64,000 nucleotides of DNA, taken from the NCBI RefSeq assembly GCF_901709675.1, contig NC_051103.1:2961501-3025500 (forward strand), in the 5' to 3' direction. The translations under genes and the position numbers were made by a program. This document shows, piece by piece, positions 12,425-24,846 of the stretch. Source of the DNA: Syngnathus acus (lineage: Eukaryota > Chordata > Actinopteri > Syngnathiformes > Syngnathidae). Within the stretch, counting starts at the first letter, position 1. Every line of letters starts with the position of its first letter. The notes under the pieces were generated by a model. It ran no database searches. It had not been told where the DNA came from and saw only the letters and a list, made by a program, of their open reading frames with translations.

Positions 12425-12547
12425 ATGATGTTAGTTAAGATGTTCATCAGCTCGGACGAAGGCGCATTGCTGTTTGGGTGTATGTTCCTGGACTTTTCAG
12501 CGTGGCATGACCGCCTCTCTTCTTCGAGTCTCGGCGTTTCAGCGTGA
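12425..12547 (+). promoter_or_regulatory. Candidate uORF 1 in the SHISA9 leader
   Basis: ATG at 12425 opens a 40-codon frame ending TGA at 12545-12547, 24 nt before the SHISA9 ATG and in the same frame. The stop therefore shows that the main protein cannot extend further upstream through this frame. Internal ATGs occur at 12428 and 12440; the latter has A at -3. It matters only if the mRNA starts upstream of it. Confidence 0.45.
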
Positions 12548-12575
12548 AGTTGAACGGTGGAGGAAGCTACCATGA
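12507..12575 (+). promoter_or_regulatory. Candidate uORF 2 overlapping the SHISA9 start (ATGA)
   Basis: ATG at 12507 (G at -3) opens a 22-codon frame whose TGA at 12573-12575 overlaps the SHISA9 start codon as ATGA. Such an overlap could allow termination-reinitiation or repress the main start. The frame is visible directly; function is inference. Confidence 0.45.
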
Positions 12576-13080
12576 GAGGCGACTCTTTTCTCCTCGGCTT
12601 CCTGCTCCTCAAAGTTACCGCTCTGGTGTGCAAGGCTGACGGGGAGCCGGGCTTGCTCCGGGGCTTCGTGATGATCGCCACCTCCAACGGCTCCAGGGAG
12701 GAGGAGAGCGTGTCCGAGACCCCGCACACCGAGGACAAATGCAGGGGCTACTACGACGTGATGGGCCAGTGGGACGCTCCGTTTATTTGCAAAACGGGCG
12801 ATTATTTATACTGCTGCGGCACCTGTGGATTCCGCTTCTGCTGCTCCTTCAAAGTCTCTCGACTGGATCAGAGCACCTGTAAGAACTACGACACCCCACC
12901 GTGGATGAAGAACCAAACCTCGGATAAGAAAACGAACAAGCTGCACGACAGCACCAAAGACAAGACGAACTTGATTGTTTACATCATATGCGGAGTTGTG
13001 GCTATCATGGCGCTTGTGGGGATTTTCACCAAATTGGGGCTTGAAAAGGCTCACCGTCCGCAGAGAGAGAATATGTACCG
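12572..13080 (+). CDS. SHISA9: SHISA9 exon 1 (signal peptide, Shisa domain, transmembrane helix)
   Basis: The ATG at 12572 has a good context (GCTACCATGA) and is followed by a hydrophobic signal peptide (FLLGFLLLKVTALVCKA). The frame is open upstream to a GTG at 12557, which is not a credible eukaryotic start. A stop lies in frame at 12545. The exon encodes the whole ectodomain and membrane segment (NLIVYIICGVVAIMALVG), ending within codon 170 at donor GTAAGT (13081). It is the most GC-rich part of the gene. Confidence 0.95.
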
Positions 13081-16000
13081 GTAAGTGTCGAATGTTAATC
13101 GTTTCGTGTCGTAAAAAATAAATAAATATATCTAAATATATATAAACACGCCCCCCTCTCTTTTGTGCAAACTTGCTATTTTGTTTCCTCATCAAACCGA
13201 TCGTGCGCAATGCGCACCTTTGCACGCAAAATAATCCAAAAACAACACGAATCGGATTCTGCTTTAGTTGAATACTATTTTGCCTCTCTCAGCTTCACGC
13301 ATCCACTTGTACTGTGGATTACGCGAGCCACGCTCCTCTCAACGGGCGGGGGCGGTTTCTTTTCACCCGAGTGGAAGGCATCGCGCTCCATTTCTGCAAA
13401 TGCTCTCATAGGAGCTTAACTGCAGCATGTGTAATGATCGGGGAAAACTGCGTCAATTAATATGAACTAAGTAGTTGTTATTGTCAATCTCGCATCGGCG
13501 ATGTGTCCAATTGCATAGAAAGATTCTGCGTACTCGAGGCCCAGTGCAGTCCAGCTGAATAATCAAATTACATCCATAAACGCACGTGTTACTTCACTGT
13601 GGAAAAGAACACACAGTGGACTGAATAAGTGAAATGGAAATACAAATGCTCATTAATAACAAATCTTGAGCAGAAACCCAAACTGAGGTGTGGAAAAAGG
13701 ATGCGACAGGCAGGTTCCTCATTTCTTTCTTCTGATGTGTTACAGGGTGGTGGCCAATGTGCTGCAAGGCGGATGTCCAGGTGAGCAGTACCGAGGAGAG
13801 GAGGCCCTAGGCTTGCATTCCAAGCACTATGCTTCCGGGGCTGCCAACCTTCGTAAGTTTCCGGTGGCTGTCATATGAGGCTTTGTTACCCCCGAATGTT
13901 CAGGATAGTTTTTGGATGGAGCAGATTCTGCATCAGCAGATTCTGCATCATGTCCACATGATGTAATTTGAAAAGTGAGTGTGTGTGTGGGTTGGAGAGG
14001 AAGGAACGTGAGATGGTGTGTCGGCTGGGAGTTATGCAGGAATCTCGTGGGCTACTACGCCAACCGACGCCTCATTGTGTTTAAGCATCCAAGATCAAAC
14101 AAAAGAAATAAGAACACGGCTGTTAGTACGCAGCCGTCCGACCACTTCAAAGTACTTCCAAGTCATTAAAACAACAACCATTTTTGTTCATGTTTGCCTG
14201 ACGACTTCCGTTTAGTCATGTGATTATTGTTCATTATGTCGATGGTTATGTTTCCTCGGAGCCTTTAATGTCATATGAGCTGGCAGCGAGAGAAAATAAT
14301 CGGCATCACTACATTGAAGAGTGGAAAAATAAATACATAGGTTGCTATGATTTCATATTGTTGGCATGAAAAGACCAAAAAGCAGTTTGCGAGTGGGAAT
14401 CTTTTTCTGTCCTCACAGTGGGAGAGATGAGATAGTGGGGTGACCTATCACCTGAGTGGACGCTGCTGTGAAATGGCCATTACTATTTGCAGTGTGGAAA
14501 CTACACCAGCTCGTGGGTAATCACGTGGACCGTTATTAACCTCCTAGATCGGGAAAAGACCGATCCGTATACGAGACGGACAGGCAAGCGTGATTGGTTC
14601 CAGGCGTCAGAGGGGAAGTTGGCTTGGATAAGAATTCGATATGGATCTGCTGGCTATAGACATGTTATTCTTGTTTGAAATGATTTATCAGATGATGCAT
14701 AGACTGAATGCAAAGAAGGGAAGAGGATAATAGATGGGTGGTAATTGCAATGGAAAGACAAGTGCGAAGGTTAAATGTGCTGCACCGAGTGGATTTGCTC
14801 CCATATAGCGCCGGGAAATCTATTCTTAGCGCATGTATTGATTAGAGTTTATGACATGATTACCGTATTACTGACATCGATGGATCTGGCAACTCGTTGC
14901 TGGGAGATCATTTCTTGTTCACAATAAGAGGGAGACACACAATATTAATGAATCGGGCAATGGCTAGAGGTATTTGTAATGTTGGGGACTCTTACAATGG
15001 CTGTTTTTTTTGGGGTTTTATATCCCCAGCTGGACCGACTGGCTGGCGGACTTTGTCTCAACAGTATCGGTTTGAATCCTCAAAGGCTCAAAATCCGGCA
15101 GCGCATCCCTTTCAGCGTCAAAGAGCTGAAGAGACAAAAAAAAAAGGGGAGGCTCGGAGAAAGAGCGGAAGTAGGAACGGGGAGAGGGAATGGCATAATG
15201 TGTGGAGTAAAAAAGATCTGAGTGGCAAACACCCACACTGGTGGCAGCAGCCATTTCCCAAGCTCTGAAGGCTTTCCTTTTGTAATTGAGGACGAGATGT
15301 ACAGAAAGCCCCCTTGGGCAATTCAAACTTAATTCAGGATACATTTCAAATTTTTTGTCTTTGCACTGGAAAGAACAATCAGGTCTCATCTCAAAGTGAA
15401 ATGTCAAGAGAGTGGAACCTCGAAAGGCAAACTCACCCCAGCTATGTCTAACCTCAATGCGTCCCAGTCGGATTTAATTAACAGGGTAATTGTAAATTAG
15501 CACCAAGGAATGATTTCCCGCACTTTAATCAATATTGACAGTGATGTATCTGACATTTCTCGCATTAGAGCTTGAGGTGAGCTTTAATAAGACAAAAGAG
15601 ATCGCCAGCCGCGTGCACGCTGCGCGCTGTCTCCGCAACGCAATTCCCCCGTTTGCAGTCTTAATCATCTTCCCCCAGCAGTTATAATCTTTTCCTAAAC
15701 ATTCCGAGATGGGAAAGATAACATTTTAATAGGTAATTGCTTGTGAGAGTTCACAGATATGAGGAAAGGCCTTGTCGGCAAAATACTTCATCTGCCGTAC
15801 TTTTTTTTTTTTTTTTTTTTTAGAATGCATAGCGCGGACTTGTCAAAAAGAAACTTGGCGTATTTCTATATATATAAAAAAAGGAGTGTGACCTTTGTGC
15901 CCCCCGCTGTCAGTGGAGCCTTCACAGTTTCACATCAGATTGCAGAGTGTCAGAGCGGAAGCGAGAGCCTCAGTTACAGATCCGACTCACAGGGCCAGGC

Positions 16001-19000
16001 TGAAAATACATCGGCGAGGGGAGAGACTGTGAAAGGGAACATGACTCTGCAGGACCGAGCGATCTGTCACGCGCCTGTGTGTGCCTCATTTGGACATATA
16101 TGAGAAAGAAAAAAAAAAAGTCAACTGGACTTTAGATTGAACAGTATACAAAGCAGGCAGTAAATCATCCATGCCTCTTCTTTCCCTCCAGGGCCTCTTT
16201 CCTGGAACCCTCTCCCTGCCTAATTATCTCAATGTGAGGCCCCTCGGCATCCCCAAGACCCCATTAGACGGCTGTTTATGAGAATCGAGGTGCCTAAGCA
16301 CAAAGGTGAATAGGAAACTAGCAAAACAGAGAAAGGAATTGCGATTTCGGCAAATGATGAGAAGTCTACTCCAGGAGTGGATTTAGTTTTCCTCTTAAAG
16401 GGCTTTTACGTGAAGACCGAGGCTTGCAGTCAACTAGCCCCCGAGGTCTCGTTGATTTAAGTGAACACCATCGGGTCAAACGGCACTGAACGCTAACATA
16501 CGAGTTGTCGGTAAAAAAAAATCGGACGTTATCGACCTATACGACGGAAGCGTTTCTCATCATAAATATTAATTATTTCATTTCCTGTGAGCGAGTCGCA
16601 TGGTATTTGACAGGTAATTATGTACGGGAGTGTGTTCATGTGTCCGACTATGCGCGCTAATGCGTTTAGCATTCGTATGCAAATGTTAGCCACGTGACCC
16701 GTGGTGCACTTCAGTCAAATCTTGAGTGCGGCAGGCTAAATTGCATCCATCTCCGCTTATCCGTTTCCTCATTTACATATATAGGACTATCTACTGTCAG
16801 GGAATGGGTTGAAAGCGCTCCCATCTGTATGTTGAAACAGGTGGTTATCACCACTGCGTTGTAATTAACTGCTACACTGACTCTTTTTAAAAAAAAAAAT
16901 GTAATCATCTGATATAATAAGAGACCCGCAAATATTGTGACACTTTTCTGTCACCGTAAATCAAGCGCAAACCTAATGATTAAGCAAAACACGATGGCGG
17001 AAAAGCACAGCTCGGGTTTTTTATTTTATTTTTATTTGTCATGCTCGGATGTGTTTGCTCACTTGAATGCGGCGGCCATCTTTATTATTCAAAACCGCAA
17101 CGTTCCTGTGAACAATAATAACCGCTGACTGTCGAACATGCCGTGTAGGCAAAGCTCAAATTGCATTGTTAGCCCACATGGGCTCTCTCTAGCATGTTGT
17201 TGTGTTAAATCCCCGTGTAATCTGCTTCTATTACAGCCTTTTTTTATAATACTGAGCATGTTCTAGAATGACAATAAAGTAGAAATCAAGTGTGGACACA
17301 TATGTGCGTATTTTAAAATAGGTTTGATTTGGAAATATCACAAACATGAAGTTTGGATTAAGTGCGCCGCGGCGGTACTATGAAAAATAGCCCAACTGTG
17401 ATATGACAATTCTGAGCAGTTTGCTCAAAAAAAGAAAATAGCCCGCTCGCATATAATTGGTTGTGTAATTTCACACTTTATGAGTGTACAGGCACACCAG
17501 AGGCCTCAACTATTTGTATGCGAACAATTAAAAAGTCAATTTTACATAATATGGCCCTATTAAATGTATGAAGCAACTCCCAATGTGATGCACAACAATT
17601 AAAATGGCAACAGAATTTATTTGAGACTGAGTAGTACTTTTTATATTTTCGCCATTGTGCCCGACAAAATTAGGACAATATTTTTCCACGTGTGCATATG
17701 GACACCAAAAAGCAGCAAGTCATGCACACATTTATTTCCTGGGCCTGAAGCCTTCGGGGCAGGCAGCAGATTTGCTTGGCTAGCTCCTCCATGCCACCAG
17801 CGATGTAAAACTCGGGACAGCTCACGCTGGGGGCGCATTTGTGAACCTTCTCCTTATCCGCATGTCGCGTTCATGGCGCCCCAGTCTTTTTGGAAAGGAG
17901 GCGCCACCCACCTCAATCTTGCCCACAGGCGTCAGTATGGCCTTGCCTGGAGGAGGAAGGACCCCATCCACCCCCCCCCCCCCCCTCCCCTCAAGCTTAC
18001 CCTGCTGCTCTCTTGCATACATATGGACACCACAAACCATGCTGGGTGCTGGCCCGTGACGAGGTGACATGTGGCCGTTGGAAATGCGTCACGATGGCCC
18101 AAAAAAATGTAAATGGGCAGGTGTGATATGATGAAAATCAACCCATCAATATTAATACACTGTAAAAAATTCACCCAGCTCAGTGGAAGGAGCTGAATGT
18201 GAACATTTGCCGCACATGCGAGAGTAATCATGCTCAAAGATGAATGCTTCTGCCTGTCTCCTCTCATGTTATACCAACAACAAATTGGATCTTATTTGCC
18301 CGCGCCAGCTTTCTCGTCCGGCTGCATGTTTGTATTGATTTTAATCTTCGCCGCACTAAAACAAGCAGCCATTTCTTCTCGCCAATATATTCCGCAGTCT
18401 TTGTCACCCTGTCCTCTTTTTTTTTTTTTTTTTTTTCATGTTGTGTAAATTGTTCCAGCAGCTCTGTTCTGTCCCAAGATCAACAGTTAAAAGTTATAAA
18501 TGATACATAATTCATTGCGCGTAGCATTGCCGGCAGCGCAACAGATTTGATTTATGTATGACTGCCTCCTCTGACCTGTAATCTTTATCTCCTGCTGCCT
18601 AAATTCAAATGCACCTCATGCCATTTCAGGTTGTTTCCAACGGGAAAAAACAACACGATTATCTTTTTGCGGCGAGGGAAAAGCACAGCTGCTGTTTGAT
18701 AGTTTTGTCTGATCTAAAACTAGACGTGGAATTTGGTGAAGCGACATCATCATCATCACTTGCCGAATGGGCCGCAATGTTAAATTAGCGTCACGTTTGT
18801 GAGATTTGGGGTTTGAATCTGGGCTCTGATCTTCGCTGTAGTTCGCCACTGAATTAAAAATAAAGAAACAAAACGAGCTTTGAGCTAAGTAATAGAGGTA
18901 GCACGAGGGAGAGTGAAAGAAGCAGCGAGTAACAAAAGAGACTAAAGGGAGTAATGTGTGCCGAGTTTGTGTTTTTTAAAGGATACTTTTCTTCCCCCGG

Positions 19001-22000
19001 AAGGCAGCCGTTAGCAGTTATTACCTAAAAAGGTGTGGATTAAAATGAATCTCATAATTAACTACTTTGAATGTGGTTCATTTGGGAAGAAAAGCATTGG
19101 CGTGGAATTCTTAGTAGTTTTTTTTTAACTGTATCCATTGTTGTAAACTAAATTGATATTGCAAAAAAACTTACTATCATGCCCAGTGGCAATAAATGGT
19201 TGGTTGAAGGGGTTCCCCATATGGGATTTCCGAGTGACCCACTTCTTCTTACCCCCGTTACGTTGTTGCTTAGGAGCCACTTTGCCTGTCTGCCTCGCTG
19301 CACTGCAGCATTCATCAAGCAGAGGGGGGCATCACACTCCTTGTTGCCAGGACACCACTATTCCAGGATCCACCAAACTCCACGACACCTTGGCTGAGTT
19401 TTTGCATTATTATTACTTAAAGTAAATAAAACACAAACTAGAGTCGAATAGACAGCGCCACTTCTTTTTGTTGATCCTACCATAAATAAGGCCAGACAGC
19501 CTTCCTTAACCTCATTTTTTGCCCTCTTCATTTTAGCCTCAGCTCTCCAAGGGAGTCTAGATGCCCCATCAATACGCGGCGTATTTAGTTGACATGGCTA
19601 ATAATAGAACGTCACCGAGGTAATGTTTGCGGCCGAGTGTGGAATTCACTACGGGGGCTAATCTGTATGTCTGAGTGAGGAGGAGGAGTCCCTCTGGGGT
19701 TCTGAGGTTTCCGAAATAATATGCCATTCTTCTAAAGTGTACATCATTCATGAGCTGGGAGAAGCGAAAGGTATCCAGTGAGATGATGTGGTGCAGTAAA
19801 GGCTTCCTTTTTACAGATGGACAAGAAGAGTGATGCAGGATGAACCAGAAGGAGAAACTTTTCTCGCTTCCCCAAACTGTAACTTGCAGTTTCGGGTTAA
19901 TTAGCTTGATGCAATGCCATTTGAATGGCGGACAACAGTCGGCGGCTAAATTCCCTAATTAGCAGTGCACAATCCACTTGCCAGTGCTGCTGTTTTTTTT
20001 TTGTTTTGTTTTTCCCGGGTAACACTTGCCCCCTCGTCTTTGTCTTCGGAGGCTGGGAAAAGCTGCTCACAGATGTGTTCCAACATACACACACCTGCCA
20101 AGCATTGAGCAGGTGCAGCAGACTAAAAGTGTACTGACAAAAAACATCACTTGGGCAGAGCCAGAGGAGCAGATTATAAAATACTGCAGTGGGATGGCTG
20201 CAGGTAATTAAATACTATCAGCACTCTGCCTTCAGTCCATCTGCTTTGTTACTTCAGAGGCAGCTGGATTAAATATGAAGCTGGGACAAATATCTCACTT
20301 CAGTTTAGAGCAGAAATAAACCACTTGGCTATGGGGACGGGTTTTTCCAGGAATATCAAATGTGTTTTAATTCAATAACTATACAAAAATGAAAATATTT
20401 CTAGTACTGGGATTCAATTTGAATAGTATGACAGTCACTGTTAAATGGCAAGCATTTTGCCTTTGCAAAATGAAACAATAGGAAAAGGCTTGGAACGGGG
20501 AAATCGGGTCTGTGCCATCCATTCAAGAATTTGTGCCGAGATGGGTGCCACTGCAATGACTATGGGGGAAAAAGTGACCTTTATGGACAGTTTCACATTG
20601 GTTAAAAACAATTTATAAGCCTAAAGTTTGCTCAGCTAGCAGACATGCTAACTGCAGCAAAGTGCTAATAACGTAAACGCCAGTCAAGTGGAAAAAGCGC
20701 GTCCGCTAGTGGTAAGTGGGTCACGACTGCTGACATCTTGTCAGAGGTGTCAAGCTCCCTGTGGGGACACATCCTTATCACGGCCATCTTGCCGTGCCTT
20801 CCTCTCTACCTGCCACTCACTGTCTGTGTCGCTTTGTCTCGGGCGGGATGTCGTCGTCGGGGTTGACGGAGCGCCAAGCGCTCCCGCTGCTGACTCATAA
20901 CGGGAAACCCGAACGGCCCCATTAGGGCGAAGGTACAAGTGAATGACGGCATGCTGCTGTGTTAGCATCCCGTCAATCACAAATATTTACTTACGACAGC
21001 ACTTGTAGGGAAGAAGAATGGAGCCAAGGAAGAATGATGGCTCACTGTTTTTCTTCTTTTTTTTTGGTATTTTTATAACGCAGAGCAATATTTCAAGCTA
21101 ATTACGTCGTCTTTGTGTGAATGAGACAGAAGATCGTTGAGGCACACAATAGGCCCGGATGATGTTATTGTGACTTTCTCTTTCATCATGGTGATGAATA
21201 AGAGCTCCTTGTGACAGTTGCGCTTTAGCGGAGCAGGTATTTTGCTGTCTTTGTCCCTTTTGGTGACTCTTTGAATGATAAACGCTGTCAACTCAGGAGA
21301 TAGAGTGCAGCCTAGCTTGACTGAATATATGTTAGAAAAAGTGCAACTATAGCTGATGTCTTGGTTTTTTTTTTCCATTTGACACTAAAATACCATGCTG
21401 ACGTTATGTCAATATAAAATAACCAATAAAAAATAATATAGATTCCCCCAAAAAATATTCCATAAAAAATGATAAAATAATAAATAATTATCATACACGG
21501 CCGGTTTATCGCTCGCCTGCCCTTTACGCGCGGGCTATTTCCGATCACTCGCGCAATGATAGATGCCACGAGTTTGATTCATTTTGCATTTAACATGAGT
21601 GTGAAATGAGTTGAAATGACACATTAGAACGTCGCTACAAATGGTTGCTCCCATCTGTTGTGTCTTAGGGAGATTAGTGTCTCGCAGGACGGCAAAGGTT
21701 TCTATCACAACATTTTTCATCTCGATTAGTGATTATTTTTTTTTCTCCCCTCTCTACACAGCTTTCAGCTTTCATAAATCTCAGGGAGTTTTCTTCCTGT
21801 TGATTCTGCTGCCGGGCTTAATAATGTCCTGCGAGACCCCAAGTCAATGCGTTGGATGCTGGCGAGATAATAGAAACAATCGAGGCGGCGCAATAGTAAT
21901 CAATAGTATTTCAAAATGAGAATGCTACGACATCTGGGTGGATGCGCCCGAGGCCATTGTCCTTTGGAATGCTCAGGAAGGAACAATTAGGTGTTTAAAA

Positions 22001-24793
22001 TCTCACCGAGCCATTTCCCATGACGGACTTTTCAATATTCCTTCTCTCTCATCTCAAGCCTATGTGTTTAATGGCAGACTCGAGGGGGATGACTAAAAAA
22101 CCCTTTCAAGCATATTCCAATGTATCTCTCTTTTGCCTTTCCTTAAATGGGAGCACAGTTAATGAGAGAAGCCAAAGTGACAACGTGACATATGGAGGTG
22201 ATAATGAGATGAGCGGTGTTTGGGAAAGAGTCGGCCGTATAGAAGGTGCAGAATCTGCCGTGTACAGTGTTGTCCAATGAATTTAAGAAGAGCAGCAGCT
22301 CTCGGGCGAAGCTGCATATCATGTATTATTCAGGGGCCCTGTATCCTCAAGTCTCAAGGCGTTGTTTCGAGGCACAAATGAAAACTTGCGCCAGTGATGG
22401 AGGATCAGTCTGTAAATTCAAATTATGGAGTGATTTGGCGACTAGAAAGTGGAATCAAAAGTGAGGTGCACAGATGATGACTTGTGTATTTTGCAGTCGG
22501 GCAGTTTGCGCCGTTGTGGGCGTGAACACAGCTAGCTTTGCGGCTCATAGAAGCACCTTTAAATTAAGAGTGTCAAAGGCATTCAATCTTTTTTTCTTTC
22601 CTCCAATAGCCATTAGCCACGGATGAAAATGTCTCATAGTGAGGCCTCTCTTTACACTTCTGTGATCCTAAACGTCCTCATGCTGCAGAGACGAGATAGG
22701 GACAAAAAAGGATGAGGACCACTGGAGCAACAAACAGAAAGATGCGACGCGTCTCGTGTAGCAAACAGATAAACAGACGGCGGGCGAAATAAAAAGCACT
22801 TGACTCTCCCGCCTCTCGCAGACTCTCACATAACCTGCTTACCGTTTTAAGTGTGACTAAAGACGCGTATGCGGAGACACAGAAGGGACCACACACTCGG
22901 CACCAGGGCGCACCCTGCAACCCGAAGTGAATGATTTGGTCTCACGTTCGAGAATAAAATGGGAAAGAAAAAAAAAATCAGGGTCGACAACCTGTTTACT
23001 CTCAGTGCCGCCTTCAATACACGCAACTGTACAAAAGGCACCGTTTAGGCAGTCATTTGTCAACATCTATTCATCCTCAAAATATTCTGCTCAGTTAGAT
23101 GACTCGTGAAATTGTTTTCTCTCAAAACAAGATCAGGATTTCATTTTTTTTGTTTTTTTTTGTGGGTGATAATGGCTGACAAAATTTGACCTGAGAGGTA
23201 AATCTGCGAGGGGGGGGGGGGGGGGGACAAACTGACAACCCAACATAGGTTGCATAACAATGACTTTTCTCAGTACTCGCCTGTTGATATGTGGGCGCGG
23301 GTGACTGCACGACAATGCAAAACTACTACACGAGGAAAAAAAAAAAACCCAAAACAAAAAAAAAATATTGTTGCCATGACAAAAGAGTGGAGCCGAGAGA
23401 TGAAGAGGCTCAAGTAATGACAGAGAAGCAGTTTTGCAGATGAAGAGGGTTGACGCATTTTACCCAGTGCAGAAAAAGGGAATAATAGATGAGTCAGCTG
23501 CTTGCTATTTTTCAGTGCAGAGTAAAAAAAATAAAATAAACGAAAGGATTACACCATACGGCCGGGAGCAATGGAGCCAAATATGAGACGGGAGCCCTCC
23601 AACATTTTTTGCTAGCAGTGTGTGACAATGCAACAAACTCCACTTTTACTTGTTTCTTATCGGCACGAAGAAAATAAGCGGCCATTTTCATTTGTGCTGC
23701 TGTGCAATTTCAATTTGTCCAGAACACATTAAAGGCAAAAGGTCATGGAACCAAAATAAGCATGAGGCTATGTGATCTCATGGTTCCAAATAAAATACTC
23801 GATTATTAGGCCGCTCGCTGTGACGCGCTGATTATTCATGCTAAGTACGTACGAGGCTATCCAGACTGCTATGAACTCTCTGACCTGCTTAATGTTGGCT
23901 TGTTCTGGACCTTATGCAAATCAGCCCCACTGCCACAAGGCACACATTTTCGTTTCAAAGCCAGCTTGCTTTACAAGACCAAAAGATGAGATCCGAATGT
24001 GTCTCATTTCTTCATCATGTTGGAGATGATTAATATAGCGCCACTCTTATTTTATGCTTCTTCTTGCCATCTAATTCCTCCGCCATTCGTGCACTTTAAA
24101 TGGCTTTGTCGTGTTGCTTTTTCTTGCTTCTAAAATGATCAAGTGGCAACGTTAGGATGCTTTAACACAGTGTACTCATACGTTTGCCATCAGTAACAGC
24201 ACTTTGCAATTATCTGTCAGGCTTGGACAGCGGAAGAAAACTGAAGTGAAAATTTCCCACATTACTTGTGACATTTGGCTGTTCTTTACACAATTTTCCA
24301 TCCGTGCCTCACTACAAGAATGGCTTTGTGCACTTAATATTCGTACCAACTTGTTTTTTGGCAACAGCCAGTAGCGTTTTTGTGTTGCACGACTAAAATG
24401 TGGAGGAAGACTGATCAATTAATAGCATGCTTTGAGTTTTGAACAAAAATTGCACAATACTTTAAGAAGCATCAGCCTGGATTTGCCACCATCATGACGA
24501 TAGAGTAGTGTGAGACGATTAAAGTGTAAAAAAAACATTGTAAAAGGGACCAAATTTAATTTATACTCTGCTGTAAATATTGTTTTACCACCCACAAAAT
24601 GTGAGACAAACATGCTAAGCCCATTCCGTCAATTGATCGTATCGAGCTAACGCTAAGCTAATTATTGGATCTGTTTTTCACAGAGGGTGCTCAGATTAAC
24701 AACAAGGTTGGACCCGGGTCAAACATGGTCCAACAGCACCCGTATCCTAGCCTCAGCCAGTTGGCTCATGTGTATGAACATCAGCAGCAGCAA

Positions 24794-24846
<53 letters not shown>

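Larger units (their letters stand above)
11316..12571. promoter_or_regulatory. Divergent CPPED1/SHISA9 intergenic interval with both 5' leaders
   Basis: The start codons of the two head-to-head genes are 1.26 kb apart, so both promoters and 5'UTRs must lie here or in unseen upstream leader exons. The interval contains a degraded interspersed-repeat tail (11563-11633), (CT)37, (AAT)17 and a moderately GC-rich stretch (12230-12310). No convincing TATA box or other core element was identified. Transcription start sites cannot be placed from sequence alone. Confidence 0.6.
13853..24683 (+). other. SHISA9 intron 2
   Basis: 10.8 kb, the largest intron seen in this gene. It holds a perfect 15-bp tandem duplication (13921-13950), C15 (17971-17985), G17 (23210-23226) and a degraded dispersed-repeat fragment (18808-18847). 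No further in-phase Shisa exon was recognised. An alternative exon cannot be excluded. Confidence 0.75.

Noticed and set aside
12557-12571. Upstream in-frame GTG as the SHISA9 start
   Set aside because: A GTG start is not credible for a vertebrate nuclear gene. The ATG at 12572 has a good context and is followed directly by a signal peptide.
14897-15268. 123-codon plus-strand frame in SHISA9 intron 2
   Set aside because: It has no family resemblance or domain pattern, and a minus-strand frame overlaps it equally well. It is consistent with chance.
17621-18067. 148-codon plus-strand frame in SHISA9 intron 2
   Set aside because: It runs through the C15 homopolymer, overlaps frames on both strands and matches no known protein pattern.
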